DNA of 17,695 nucleotides, from positions 1 through 17,695 of the forward strand of contig CAYYJM010000123.1 of assembly GCA_964471755.1 (NCBI GenBank), given 5' to 3'. Below are positions 1 through 6,726 of the stretch, one piece after another (position 1 is the first letter of the stretch; each line of letters opens with the position of its first letter). The position numbers and the translations under genes are program-made. The notes below the pieces were generated by a model, which was not told the DNA's origin, ran no database searches, and worked only from the letters and a program-made list of their open reading frames with translations. This DNA comes from CAYYJM01 sp964471755. Its GTDB lineage: Bacteria; Planctomycetota; Planctomycetia; Gemmatales; Gemmataceae.

Positions 1-68
1 CCATGCTTCTGAACTCCCGCTTCCCCGTGCATTACTTTCCTAACATGGGATAAACGAGGAGATCACCC

Positions 69-986
69 ATGCCGCAGCCGACGTTCGACCCGAGCAGCAA
101 GTGGCTTCTGGAGGAACACGGAGCGGCCATCCTGTACCTCGCCGATGCGACCGCCGTCCGCTCGTGCAAGGCCGTCAAGGCCGAGGTCGTCCAGCCACGC
201 AAGCTGCCCGATGGCTTGCTCGAAGTCCGCCTCGCCGAACGCAAGGAAGCCGTCCTCGTCCTGGTCGAGGTGGCGACCGATCCCGAACCGCGCGTCGCCG
301 GCCAGCTCGCCGACGACGTCCGCCTCGTCCGCCAGACGCGGAAGATGCTGCCTGAAGCGATCGTCCTGGTGCTGCGACCGAAGGGAAACCATCGCGTCCC
401 GGCCAGCGTCGAGACGACCAGCGAACTGGGCTGGACGACCGAAACGCTATCGTGGAAAGTGATCGAACTGTGGACGCTGTCGGCCGAGGAACTGCTCCTG
501 GCACCGGACGTCGGCATCGTGCCGTGGGTGCCGCTGGCACAGTACGATGGCCCGCCGGAGGTTCTGCTCCAGCGCTGCCGCGACCGGATCGACAACGAAG
601 GCGGTCAGCAGCAGGCGAATCTGCTGGCGGTGACGCAGGTCTTTGCCCAGGTCAAGTTCAACCGGCCGAACTGGCTGGACATTCTCGGAGGTTCCAGAAT
701 CATGATCGAGTCTCCGCTCATTCAGGAAATCGTCGCTGAGTCAGAGCGAAAGGGCCAAATCAAGGCGATCGTCCGCTTTTTGACCACTCGGTTCGAGTCC
801 CCGAATGAGACCATCCGGGCCGGGCTGGCTCAGGTGAAGGATCCGGAGAAACTGGATCGCCTGCTCGACGCTGCCGCGAGTTGTACCAGCCTGGAAGCGT
901 TCGAGAAGGCTCTCACGAAGGAACTGCCCACGCCGGTTCCGCCCTCGACACGCGGTAAGAAGAAGCCGCGCAAGACCGACGAGTGA
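69..986 (+). CDS. Rpn-like PD-(D/E)XK transposase/nuclease family protein, copy 1
   Basis: This 305-aa protein resembles the Rpn/'putative transposase' proteins that are abundant in planctomycetes and cyanobacteria; members promote recombination or are of unknown role. An N-terminal nuclease-like fold is suggested by the strand LVEVATD (about residues 65-71) followed by an R-rich helix. A link region (SWKVIELWTLSAEELL, about 138-153) is typical of the family, and a C-terminal helical part (about 225-285) looks DUF4351-like. The canonical E-x-Q/K of the active site reads E67-V-A here, so catalysis may be lost. The tail is basic (KKKPRK). The start is supported by GAGGAG at 56-61, 7 nt before the ATG. 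A near-identical copy follows at 1138. Family assignment is from memory of sequence patterns; activity is unknown. Confidence 0.65.
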   Translation: MPQPTFDPSSKWLLEEHGAAILYLADATAVRSCKAVKAEVVQPRKLPDGLLEVRLAERKEAVLVLVEVATDPEPRVAGQLADDVRLVRQTRKMLPEAIVLVLRPKGNHRVPASVETTSELGWTTETLSWKVIELWTLSAEELLLAPDVGIVPWVPLAQYDGPPEVLLQRCRDRIDNEGGQQQANLLAVTQVFAQVKFNRPNWLDILGGSRIMIESPLIQEIVAESERKGQIKAIVRFLTTRFESPNETIRAGLAQVKDPEKLDRLLDAAASCTSLEAFEKALTKELPTPVPPSTRGKKKPRKTDE

Positions 987-1001
987 GGAGGGAACCACGT
1001 C

Positions 1002-1157
1002 ATGGGCTGGGCAACGGGCTACATCGCGCAGTTGAAGACCGGCGAGACGGCGTCGTTCTGTCCACGCGGCAAGATCGAACCGGACCAATTCTGCACCGTC
1101 GCCCCATTATCGAGACGGAAAAGCGCAGGAGCCGCCCATGCCGCAGCCGACCTTTGA
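1002..1157 (+). pseudogene. 51-aa frame, possible remnant of an S24/LexA-like small protein
   Basis: This short frame begins 15 nt after the first Rpn-like gene. It has a strong AGGAGGGA ribosome-binding site (986-993) overlapping that gene's stop codon, 8 nt before the ATG. It reads MGWATGYIAQLKTGETASF, then CPRGKIEPDQFCTVAP. From memory this resembles small S24-peptidase-like 'phage repressor' proteins with a TGYIAxLxxGExVxFxPRG-x-SM-x-KI pattern. Here the serine-containing stretch between PRG and KI is missing, as if deleted in frame. The frame then loses similarity and ends 20 nt inside the second Rpn-like gene, so the second copy probably displaced the rest of it. It could also be a real overlapping small protein. 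Moderate to low confidence. Confidence 0.4.
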
Positions 1158-2055
1158 CCCGAGCAGCAAGTGGCTTCTGGAGGAACACGGAGCGGCCATC
1201 CTGTATCTCGCCGGAGCGACTGCCGTCCGCTCGTGCAAGGCTGTCAAGGCCGAGGTCGTCCAGCCACGCAAGCTGCCCGATGGCTTGCTCGAAGTCCGCC
1301 TCGCCGAACGCAAGGAAGCCGTCCTCGTCCTGGTCGAGGTGGCGACCGATCCCGAACCGCGCGTCGCCGGCCAGCTCGCCGACGACGTCCGCCTCGTCCG
1401 CCAGACGCGGAAGATGCTGCCTGAAGCGATCGTCCTGGTGCTGCGACCGAAGGGAAACCATCGCGTCCCGGCCAGCGTCGAGACGACCAGCGAACTGGGC
1501 TGGACGACCGAAACGCTATCGTGGAAAGTGATCGAACTGTGGACGCTGTCGGCCGAGGAACTGCTCCTGGCACCGGACGTCGGCATCGTGCCGTGGGTGC
1601 CGCTGGCACAGTACGATGGCCCGCCGGAGGTTCTGCTCCAGCGCTGCCGCGACCGGATCGACAACGAAGGCGGTCAGCAGCAGGCGAACCTGCTGGCCGT
1701 GACGCAGGTCTTTGCCAAGGTCAAGTTCGACCGGCCAGCGTGGCTGGACATTCTTGGAGGATCCAAAATCATGGTCGAGTCCCCGCTCATTCAGGAGATC
1801 GTCGCGGAATCAGAGCGAAAGGGCCGGATCAAGGCCGTGATCAGTGTTCTGGAGGCCCGCTTCGGCGTGGTGCCGCCCTTCGTCACGGCCGGTCTGCAAC
1901 AGATCAAGGACGAGAAGAAACTCGAACGCCTGACGCGCCAGGCCGGCATCTGCAAGGATCTCGCCGCATTTGAGAAGGCCCTCACGAAGGAACTGCCCAC
2001 GCCGGTTCCGCCCTCGACACGCGCCAGGAAGAAGCCACGAAAGACCGACGAGTGA
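1138..2055 (+). CDS. Rpn-like PD-(D/E)XK transposase/nuclease family protein, copy 2
   Basis: This 305-aa paralogue of the gene at 69-986 begins with AGGAG (1127-1131) 6 nt before the ATG. For roughly the first 185 residues the two proteins differ at a single site (D26 versus G26), and 446 bp (1243-1688) appear identical at the base level. From about residue 190 they diverge, with only scattered identity in the DUF4351-like C-terminal part (RFGVVPPFVTAGLQQIKD here). They then become identical again for the tail beginning ALTKELPTPVPPSTR. The active-site E-V-A sequence is also shared, so both copies lack the usual E-x-Q/K residue. The gene is followed by a 737-bp non-coding region. Its role may be recombination-related, but this is inferred from the family only. 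Confidence 0.65.
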   Translation: MPQPTFDPSSKWLLEEHGAAILYLAGATAVRSCKAVKAEVVQPRKLPDGLLEVRLAERKEAVLVLVEVATDPEPRVAGQLADDVRLVRQTRKMLPEAIVLVLRPKGNHRVPASVETTSELGWTTETLSWKVIELWTLSAEELLLAPDVGIVPWVPLAQYDGPPEVLLQRCRDRIDNEGGQQQANLLAVTQVFAKVKFDRPAWLDILGGSKIMVESPLIQEIVAESERKGRIKAVISVLEARFGVVPPFVTAGLQQIKDEKKLERLTRQAGICKDLAAFEKALTKELPTPVPPSTRARKKPRKTDE

Positions 2056-2104
2056 AGCCACAGAAGCGGCCTCGCCCCAGGCCCTGTCGCCCGACACTGC
2101 AATC

Positions 2105-2118
2105 GCGCCAGCTGGCGC
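2105..2118. repeat. 14-bp perfect palindrome
   Basis: GCGCCAGCTGGCGC reads identically on both strands. It shares the CAGCTG centre of the four GCAGCTGC sites found 300 bp downstream. It may be a further site for a dimeric DNA-binding protein, or chance in G+C-rich DNA. Confidence 0.4.
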
Positions 2119-2274
2119 AAATCGCATGCCGCTAGCCCTCGCGCCAGAGAAGCGCACGCAAACATCCCGTCTTCCCCGACTCCGCAGTTATCCCAATCGT
2201 CAATCTTTTCCCACGACCCGCCGACATCCCAGGCGGCAGGGGTGTATATCCAGAGTGTCCGCGTCGTGTCAGCG

Positions 2275-2294
2275 AAAAGGTGCCCGGCCGCACG
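2275..2294 (+). repeat. Left arm of 20-bp inverted repeat flanking the iteron-like sites
   Basis: AAAAGGTGCCCGGCCGCACG at 2275-2294 is the exact reverse complement of 2582-2601. The arms are about 290 bp apart and bracket the GCAGCTGC cluster. Similarity extends slightly outwards (GCG before the A-run on this arm, CGC after the T-run on the other). Confidence 0.6.
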
Positions 2295-2399
2295 TGAACA
2301 GATCCTCACGGGCGGCCTTCTTTCGAGACCAAAATGTGCTCCGCCGCACGTCAACCCCAGCTCCGGACCATCGACCGACCAGCGGTCAGCTCGCGGAGC

Positions 2400-2457
2400 G
2401 CAGCTGCGCAGCTGCATCGGGCCGGTTTGCAGCTGCAAACCCAGTCGGCGCAGCTGC
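2400..2457 (+). repeat. Four GCAGCTGC iteron-like palindromes, three phased at 21 bp
   Basis: GCAGCTGC occurs at 2400-2407, 2408-2415, 2429-2436 and 2450-2457. The last three begin exactly 21 bp apart, two helical turns, and share a trailing A (GCAGCTGCA). The third lies in a longer palindrome, TTTGCAGCTGCAAA. The sequence between cores is not conserved, so these are short palindromic sites rather than full-length iterons. Their position about 340 bp upstream of a RepA-type initiator fits binding sites for replication initiation or autoregulation. Function is inferred; the repeats and phasing are seen directly. Confidence 0.55.
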
Positions 2458-2581
2458 ACATCGTGGGGCGAACGGCCGTGGGTGCGACCTTGCCGGATAG
2501 TTGGCGTGCGGTCGCGCACAAATCCACGGGCGGCCGGGCACAAAACGAGCCGGGTTCCCGTGCAGCGGCGCGCGCCGTCTC

Positions 2582-2601
2582 CGTGCGGCCGGGCACCTTT
2601 T
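2582..2601 (-). repeat. Right arm of 20-bp inverted repeat
   Basis: CGTGCGGCCGGGCACCTTTT is the exact reverse complement of 2275-2294. The T-run continues to six bases, giving the arm a G+C-rich block followed by T6. A partial same-orientation copy of its core (GCGGCCGGGCAC) sits at 2530-2541. Confidence 0.6.
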
Positions 2602-2792
2602 TTCGCGACGACCTCGACGCAAGACCTGAAACGAACACCGACTCGGCGCGGCCGGGTCCGCCGGCTAACCAGATGGGGAAACCGAAAAACGCCAACCACA
2701 CCAAACGCGCCACGCCGAACCGCTCGACGAGTTCGGTCCGAAAAGGCGCTTGCGTGGTGGGACGAAATCGGGTTTGATCGAGACATCCACCC

Positions 2793-4244
2793 ATGAGCAA
2801 CACCAGCCACGACACCCGGCCTCGTTACCAGGACGGTCGTGACGAGATGAACCTGGCGGACTTCCCGCTCGCCCCGCTGCAACGCGCGCAGCTGGCCGAC
2901 GGTTCCGGCCAGAAGCTCGATCGTCTCGAGTTCGAGGCCACGCGCTACGATCCCGTCACGAAGCAGCGCGTCACCCAGCGCGTGACCCTGACGACGACCT
3001 CGCGCGACGGCCTGCCGACGCCGGCCGACGAACACGTCATCCTCGCTCTGCTCTGGGTGGCCAAGCACTCCGACAACTTCGCCGGTGCCACGGTCAACTT
3101 CGCGCCGAGTCAGCTGTTCGACATCATGGGCTGGGCTCCGAACGGCCGAAGCTACGATCGCCTGCGCGACGTCCTTCGCCGGCTCAAGTCGCTGACCATC
3201 CGCTACGAGAACGCCTGGTGGGACGCGGCCGGTCGCGGCTACGAGGAAGAGGTCGCCACCGGCATCATCAGCGCCTACAAGATCGCCCGCCAGACGAGCG
3301 GGCCGAAGACGCCCGAGAAGACGCCGGCCTCGTGGGTGACCTGGACTCAGCAGTTCCACGACAGCCTGAAGCACGGCAACCTGAAGCGGCTCAACCTGGA
3401 AGTCTTCTTCAAGCTCAGCTCGCCGACGGCCCAGCGGATGTACCGCTTCCTCGACAAGCGCTTCTACAACTCGCGCATGGTGAGCATGGACCTGGTCGAG
3501 TTCGCCTGCGGCCACGTCGGCCTGACCGAGGTGGACAATGTCGCGATCCTGAAACGCCGTCTGACACCGGCCATCGAGGAACTCGAGTCGATCGGCTTCC
3601 TGGCGAAGCTCGACCCGAAGGAGCGCTTCCAGAAGGTGAAGGTCGGCGTCTGGAAGGTCGTCTTCAAGGCCGGTGACAGGGTCTCGACACCCGAACCGAA
3701 GGAGGAGGCCGAGACGATCGAGGAGCCGAAACGCATCGTCGCGCGTCCCCTGGCGAGCGGCCCCCGTAAGGGGGCTGAGTCCGGCCCCGCGCTGGAACTG
3801 GCCACCCTCTTCTACGCCCTCTGGTCGCCTGAGACGAAGCCGGGCGTCAAGGACATCGAACAGGCCGAATCGCTCCTGAAGGACCACGGCGAGGCCGAGG
3901 CGAAACAGCTTCTGCCGCTCCTCGTGGCCGTCACGCGAAAGGAATGGCCGGAGTGCCGGACGTTCAGCGGAGCGGCCCAGAAGTACCTCGGCGAGGCGCT
4001 CAAGGTTCGCAAGGCCCAGCGATCCCGCGAGCAGGCCCGGACGCAGACCTCCGAGAAGATCGAGCAGGCCCGGACGGAACAGCAGTCGCAGGCCAGTGAG
4101 GAGCGGTCGCGTCTGGAGGCGTGGAACGCGCTGTCGGCCGAGGAGCAGGCGGCGATCCGCGAGCGTGTCCTGGTGAAGCTCGGCGGCCGGCTGGCCCCCG
4201 AGGCGTTCGTCCGACGAATGTGCCTGGCCGAGATGGACGCATGA
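2793..4244 (+). CDS. RepA-type plasmid replication initiator (RPA family)
   Basis: This 483-aa protein resembles plasmid 'replication initiator protein A' (Pfam RPA, PF10134), which binds origin repeats to start plasmid replication. Supporting stretches are DEMNLADFPLAPL (about residues 17-29), the winged-helix-like core ADEHVILALLWVAKHS with YDRLRDVLRRLKSLTI, and KLSSPTAQRMYRFLDKRFY. A second winged-helix-like part covers about 225-285 and ends KVGVWKVVFKAG. Residues beyond 290 form a linker and a charged, probably coiled-coil tail rich in Q, E and R (about 390-460), longer than in typical members. The ribosome-binding site before 2793 is weak. M19 at 2847 is an alternative start, but it would remove only poorly conserved residues. 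The upstream palindromes fit initiator-binding sites. It could instead be a chromosomal homologue left by plasmid integration. Confidence 0.75.
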   Translation: MSNTSHDTRPRYQDGRDEMNLADFPLAPLQRAQLADGSGQKLDRLEFEATRYDPVTKQRVTQRVTLTTTSRDGLPTPADEHVILALLWVAKHSDNFAGATVNFAPSQLFDIMGWAPNGRSYDRLRDVLRRLKSLTIRYENAWWDAAGRGYEEEVATGIISAYKIARQTSGPKTPEKTPASWVTWTQQFHDSLKHGNLKRLNLEVFFKLSSPTAQRMYRFLDKRFYNSRMVSMDLVEFACGHVGLTEVDNVAILKRRLTPAIEELESIGFLAKLDPKERFQKVKVGVWKVVFKAGDRVSTPEPKEEAETIEEPKRIVARPLASGPRKGAESGPALELATLFYALWSPETKPGVKDIEQAESLLKDHGEAEAKQLLPLLVAVTRKEWPECRTFSGAAQKYLGEALKVRKAQRSREQARTQTSEKIEQARTEQQSQASEERSRLEAWNALSAEEQAAIRERVLVKLGGRLAPEAFVRRMCLAEMDA

Positions 4245-4304
4245 GTGCAACTCGTGTCCGCGCGTGGGCCAGGTGTCGCAGGGGGGCGATGGACGACCTT
4301 TGGG

Positions 4305-4333
4305 GCGTTCCCTGGTCCTGACTCCAGGGACGC
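4305..4333. terminator. Hairpin between convergent repA and DUF1559 genes
   Basis: GCGT(T)CCCTGG pairs with CCAGGGACGC across an 8-nt loop, giving a 10-bp stem with one bulged T. It lies in the 101-bp gap between two convergent genes, so it could end transcription from either side. No clear T-run follows on either strand, which weakens the case for an intrinsic terminator. The core TCCCTGG-N8-CCAGGGA recurs at 8273-8294. Confidence 0.4.
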
Positions 4334-4345
4334 ACGAAGTGTTGG

Positions 4346-5368
4346 TCAGTAGTCCGAGGGCGGGGGTAGGGTGCTGTTTCGGCTACCGAGCCACTGGTAC
4401 GTCGGGAACGCGATCGACTCGCTGACGAACCGGACCGATCCGTCACCGAAAACGAAATTAGCCCCGCCGGGATGGGAACTGCGGAAGCCGTAGTAGGAAC
4501 TCTTCGTCCAGTAGTCGCGTGGGGCGTCGGCTCGAGCGACATACTGGCGGGTGTTCAGCGGCACGTTCGTCGTGGCATGGCTGTCGCCGGGATGGGCCCG
4601 CACCCAGGTCGTTGTGCCGAGGCGCGGTTGGCCGGCGTAGGCCCCACTCGTGAACTGGTAGCCAGTCATGATGTAGTGCATCTCCCCAGCCAGAAAGGTG
4701 TGCGACGTGCCCTTGATGACATGGTTCAACTTGACCCGCGCGATGTGTGGCGAGACCATCATCCCATCGTCGGCGGTGAACGACGCCTTGAGCGTGTTCC
4801 ACGCAGTCATGGCCGCCGCCCCGGTCAGCCCGTGCGATGAGTACGCCGGTTGGGTCGCCGTCCAACTGCTCGTGTCACCGTTCGCCTGGAAGTTACCGCG
4901 ACACCATCCGTAGCTGGCGGCCGGCAGTGTATAGGCCTNNNNNNNNNNGCACAGGTACGTCTTCAACGGCCGGCTCGTCAGGCTGGCGTTCGACGGATTG
5001 CCAGTCGTGTTGGTCGGGGAAAGGGCCGGATTGTACTGCCGGGCGATGGTCTCCTGCTCGACGTAGGGCAGAATCTCGATGAATGCGCTGTGGAGGGAGT
5101 AGTTTGTCCCGAGTCCCGCCAGGTAGACCACGTCCTGAGCCCCGTTCGTGACCGCGTGCAGGACGGTGCCGACCGAGGGCAACTGGCCGCGAGTATCATG
5201 GAAGGCGTGGGTGGCCAGGCCGATCTGCTTGAGATTGTTCTGACAGCTCATCCGGCTGGCTGCCTCGCGAACCTTCTGGACGGCGGGCAGGAGGAGCCCG
5301 ATGAGGACGGCGATGATGGCGATGACGACGAGCAGTTCGATCAACGTGAACGCGCGACGACGCGGCAT
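4346..5368 (-). CDS. DUF1559 domain protein with prepilin-like N-terminus
   Basis: This 340-aa protein belongs to the DUF1559 family that is strongly expanded in planctomycetes. Its N-terminus carries a class III (type IV prepilin-like) signal, RRRA followed by FTLIELLVVIAIIAVL, with cleavage expected before F7 by prepilin peptidase. The hydrophobic helix reaches about residue 28, and the family block VQKVREAASRMSCQNNLKQI follows. The C-terminus holds the expected GGANFVFGDGSVRF motif (H-X9-DG type). It is probably a surface or periplasmic pseudopilin-like protein; its exact role is unknown. The 10-N assembly gap falls in the middle, after LKTYLC, and the frame is kept across it, but residues may be missing. 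An A+T-rich patch with a weak promoter-like sequence lies just upstream (about 5395-5435). Confidence 0.9.
   Translation of the reverse strand: MPRRRAFTLIELLVVIAIIAVLIGLLLPAVQKVREAASRMSCQNNLKQIGLATHAFHDTRGQLPSVGTVLHAVTNGAQDVVYLAGLGTNYSLHSAFIEILPYVEQETIARQYNPALSPTNTTGNPSNASLTSRPLKTYLCXXXXAYTLPAASYGWCRGNFQANGDTSSWTATQPAYSSHGLTGAAAMTAWNTLKASFTADDGMMVSPHIARVKLNHVIKGTSHTFLAGEMHYIMTGYQFTSGAYAGQPRLGTTTWVRAHPGDSHATTNVPLNTRQYVARADAPRDYWTKSSYYGFRSSHPGGANFVFGDGSVRFVSESIAFPTYQWLGSRNSTLPPPSDY
4939..4948. other. Assembly gap (10 Ns)
   Basis: Ten unknown bases interrupt the DUF1559 gene. A round length of 10 is usually a placeholder, so the true number of missing bases is uncertain. The reading frame nevertheless continues on both sides in family-consistent sequence. 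Confidence 0.98.
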
Positions 5369-5641
5369 GACAAGGCCCTCGTGGCTGGTATTACGAATCT
5401 TGAATTGATATTATCGCGCATCGACAATGTCGCAAGAGGCGATTTCCTAAAGAGACAGTCCCAGCGGAGAGGGCGCGGCTCCTGCCAGGCCACCTTTGGC
5501 CCCGAACGGCTCACCCATCTTGGGACGGTTTCTGTGATGCTCGGGCGGAAGGGGGCTTGCAACCAGGGCGGACGCTCGCTCCGGCGTCGGATGGTGCCAG
5601 TGCCTTGCGCTGGCCGACGACGACCAGGACGAGTTTTCCCA

Positions 5642-6457
5642 TCACGTCGAGATGACTGGCGAGCCGGTAGGAACGGCCTCCGGGATCTGGTCCAGGCGCT
5701 GCCGGACGGCCTCGGCATAATCGGGCGACAGCTCGATGCCGAGATAGCGCCGACCGAGGCGCTTCGCCACGGCGAGCGTCGTGCCGGAGCCGGCGAACGG
5801 ATCAAGGACCACGTCGCCGGGATTCGACGCCACGCGGATGATGCGCTCCAGGACCGCTTCCGGCATCTGGCACGGATGGCCAGTTCGCTCCTTGAACGTG
5901 CCGCAGACGCGGGCGACGTACCAGCTATCGCTCTCCGGAGCGAAGCAGCGTTCCTCCTCCTGCGGACGCAGCACCCAGGTATCGTCGGGCAGCTTGCCCG
6001 AGGCGTTGGCCCGACGATCGGCGTAGGTCGTCTGCCGGGCCGACGGCACACGCACCCCGTCGGCGTTGAACGTGAAGCGACGCGGATCGACGACGTAGTA
6101 GAAGATGTGAGCGTGGCTACGGTTGAACTTCTGCTTGCAGTTCACGCCGAAGGTGTAGTGCCAGACGATCCAGTTGCGCAGGGTCAGGCCGAGCGCGTCG
6201 AGCCGGACCTTGATCTCGGCGGCGTACTCGTCACCAATGGCCACGAAGAACGCGCCGGTCGGCTTCAGGACACGCTTGACCGCGGCGAGCCACTGCTCCG
6301 TCCAGGCAAGGTAATCGGCCCGCTCCCGGCGATCGTCATAGCGGTCGTACCGATAGCCGATGTTGAAGGGCGGATCGGCAAAGGCCAGGTCCACGCTGCC
6401 GGCCTTCAGGCCGTCCAGGTGAATCAGACAGTCGCCGATGAGGATCTCATTGATCAT
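5642..6457 (-). CDS. Beta-class site-specific DNA methyltransferase (orphan)
   Basis: This 271-aa amino-methyltransferase would transfer a methyl group from S-adenosylmethionine to an exocyclic amine of adenine or cytosine in DNA. Motif IV (DPPFNIGY, residues 28-35) comes before motif I, the SAM-binding DPFAGSGTT (219-227), which is the order of the beta class. A conserved HPCQMPE (194-200) precedes motif I, and IELSPDYAE follows it. DPPF suggests N6-adenine rather than N4-cytosine, but this is not certain. The ATG at 6457 is preferred because GGGAGAG precedes it at the usual distance; an in-frame TTG lies six codons upstream. No restriction endonuclease or specificity subunit is adjacent, so it is probably a solitary regulatory or phage-derived methylase. 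It is divergent from the kinase at 6727. Confidence 0.85.
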   Translation of the reverse strand: MINEILIGDCLIHLDGLKAGSVDLAFADPPFNIGYRYDRYDDRRERADYLAWTEQWLAAVKRVLKPTGAFFVAIGDEYAAEIKVRLDALGLTLRNWIVWHYTFGVNCKQKFNRSHAHIFYYVVDPRRFTFNADGVRVPSARQTTYADRRANASGKLPDDTWVLRPQEEERCFAPESDSWYVARVCGTFKERTGHPCQMPEAVLERIIRVASNPGDVVLDPFAGSGTTLAVAKRLGRRYLGIELSPDYAEAVRQRLDQIPEAVPTGSPVIST

Positions 6458-6709
6458 GGTGCGCTCTCCCAGCAAGCTCGCTGCGCGAGGCCGCTCGCTC
6501 CCTCGTCGCTCGCGGGTCGGTGCTTCCTTTCAGGGTGGGACCTGTCGTGGCGAAAGCAAGCCCTGGGCGGATTGTTCCGTCGATTCCGGTCCGGTCGTCG
6601 TGCGAGGGTCTGCCGATTGGGCGGGTTGTGATGTTCCGAGAATCTCGCCGCCGACTGGCCCGGAGACGATTTGCAAGCTAGGGTTGAGCATTCTCCCGGA
6701 GGCGAGGCC
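6458..6709. other. Divergent intergenic region between methyltransferase and kinase
   Basis: About 250 bp separate two head-to-head genes, so both promoters should lie here. The sequence contains many GCTCGC-like repeats at 6475-6525 and a small palindrome CGAGAATCTCG at 6637-6647. I see no -10/-35 pair good enough to call. Confidence 0.3.
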
Positions 6710-6724
6710 ATGCGAGGCACTTGA
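6710..6724 (+). promoter_or_regulatory. Four-codon upstream frame (MRGT) ending 2 nt before the kinase start
   Basis: ATG CGA GGC ACT TGA is preceded by a purine-rich GGAGGCGAGG (about 6698-6707), a better ribosome-binding site than anything in front of the kinase ATG at 6727. Its stop codon ends 2 nt before that ATG. Ribosomes finishing this mini-frame could restart on the kinase, giving translational coupling. This is inferred from spacing; it might be fortuitous. Confidence 0.35.
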
Positions 6725-6726
6725 TC

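Larger units (their letters stand above)
2056..2792 (+). promoter_or_regulatory. 737-bp non-coding, repeat-rich region upstream of repA; candidate origin
   Basis: No convincing gene is seen here. Several overlapping frames on both strands are rich in Arg, Ala, Ser and Pro and lack a recognisable domain. The stretch instead holds a 14-bp palindrome GCGCCAGCTGGCGC (2105-2118), four GCAGCTGC palindromes (2400-2457), and an inverted repeat with 20-nt arms at 2275-2294 and 2582-2601. A third partial copy of the same motif (GCGGCCGGGCAC) lies at 2530-2541, and short direct repeats include CACGGGCGGCC (2307 and 2525) and CCGCACGTSAAC (about 2287 and 2344). It sits directly upstream of a replication initiator gene. 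Together these point to an origin or a rep-autoregulatory region. No clear A+T-rich unwinding tract or good DnaA box is visible. Confidence 0.5.

Noticed and set aside
2188..2196. DnaA-box-like TTATCCCAA in the candidate origin region
   Set aside because: It has two mismatches to TTATCCACA and is a single site, so it is not convincing.
2242..2815. Overlapping open frames of about 150-185 codons on both strands upstream of repA
   Set aside because: They are Arg/Ala/Ser/Pro-rich, lack domains and good ribosome-binding sites, and cross the repeats; typical of random frames in G+C-rich non-coding DNA.
1791..4250. An 819-codon open frame on the minus strand opposite repA
   Set aside because: It is the antisense shadow of repA and the second Rpn-like gene, with Leu/Arg/Gly-rich sequence and no recognisable domain; the plus-strand genes have clear families.
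4241..4321. A 26-codon frame overlapping the repA stop (ATGA)
   Set aside because: It has no recognisable sequence and runs into the hairpin at 4305-4333; the overlap alone is weak evidence.
5395..5435. Promoter for the DUF1559 gene (TTGCGA with a TAATAT/GATAAT-like box on the minus strand)
   Set aside because: Matches to a sigma-70 consensus are partial and the spacing is ambiguous; not strong enough to list as a feature.
4850..6631. A 593-codon plus-strand frame opposite the DUF1559 and methyltransferase genes
   Set aside because: It spans the N gap and is antisense to two family-assigned genes; no domain is seen.
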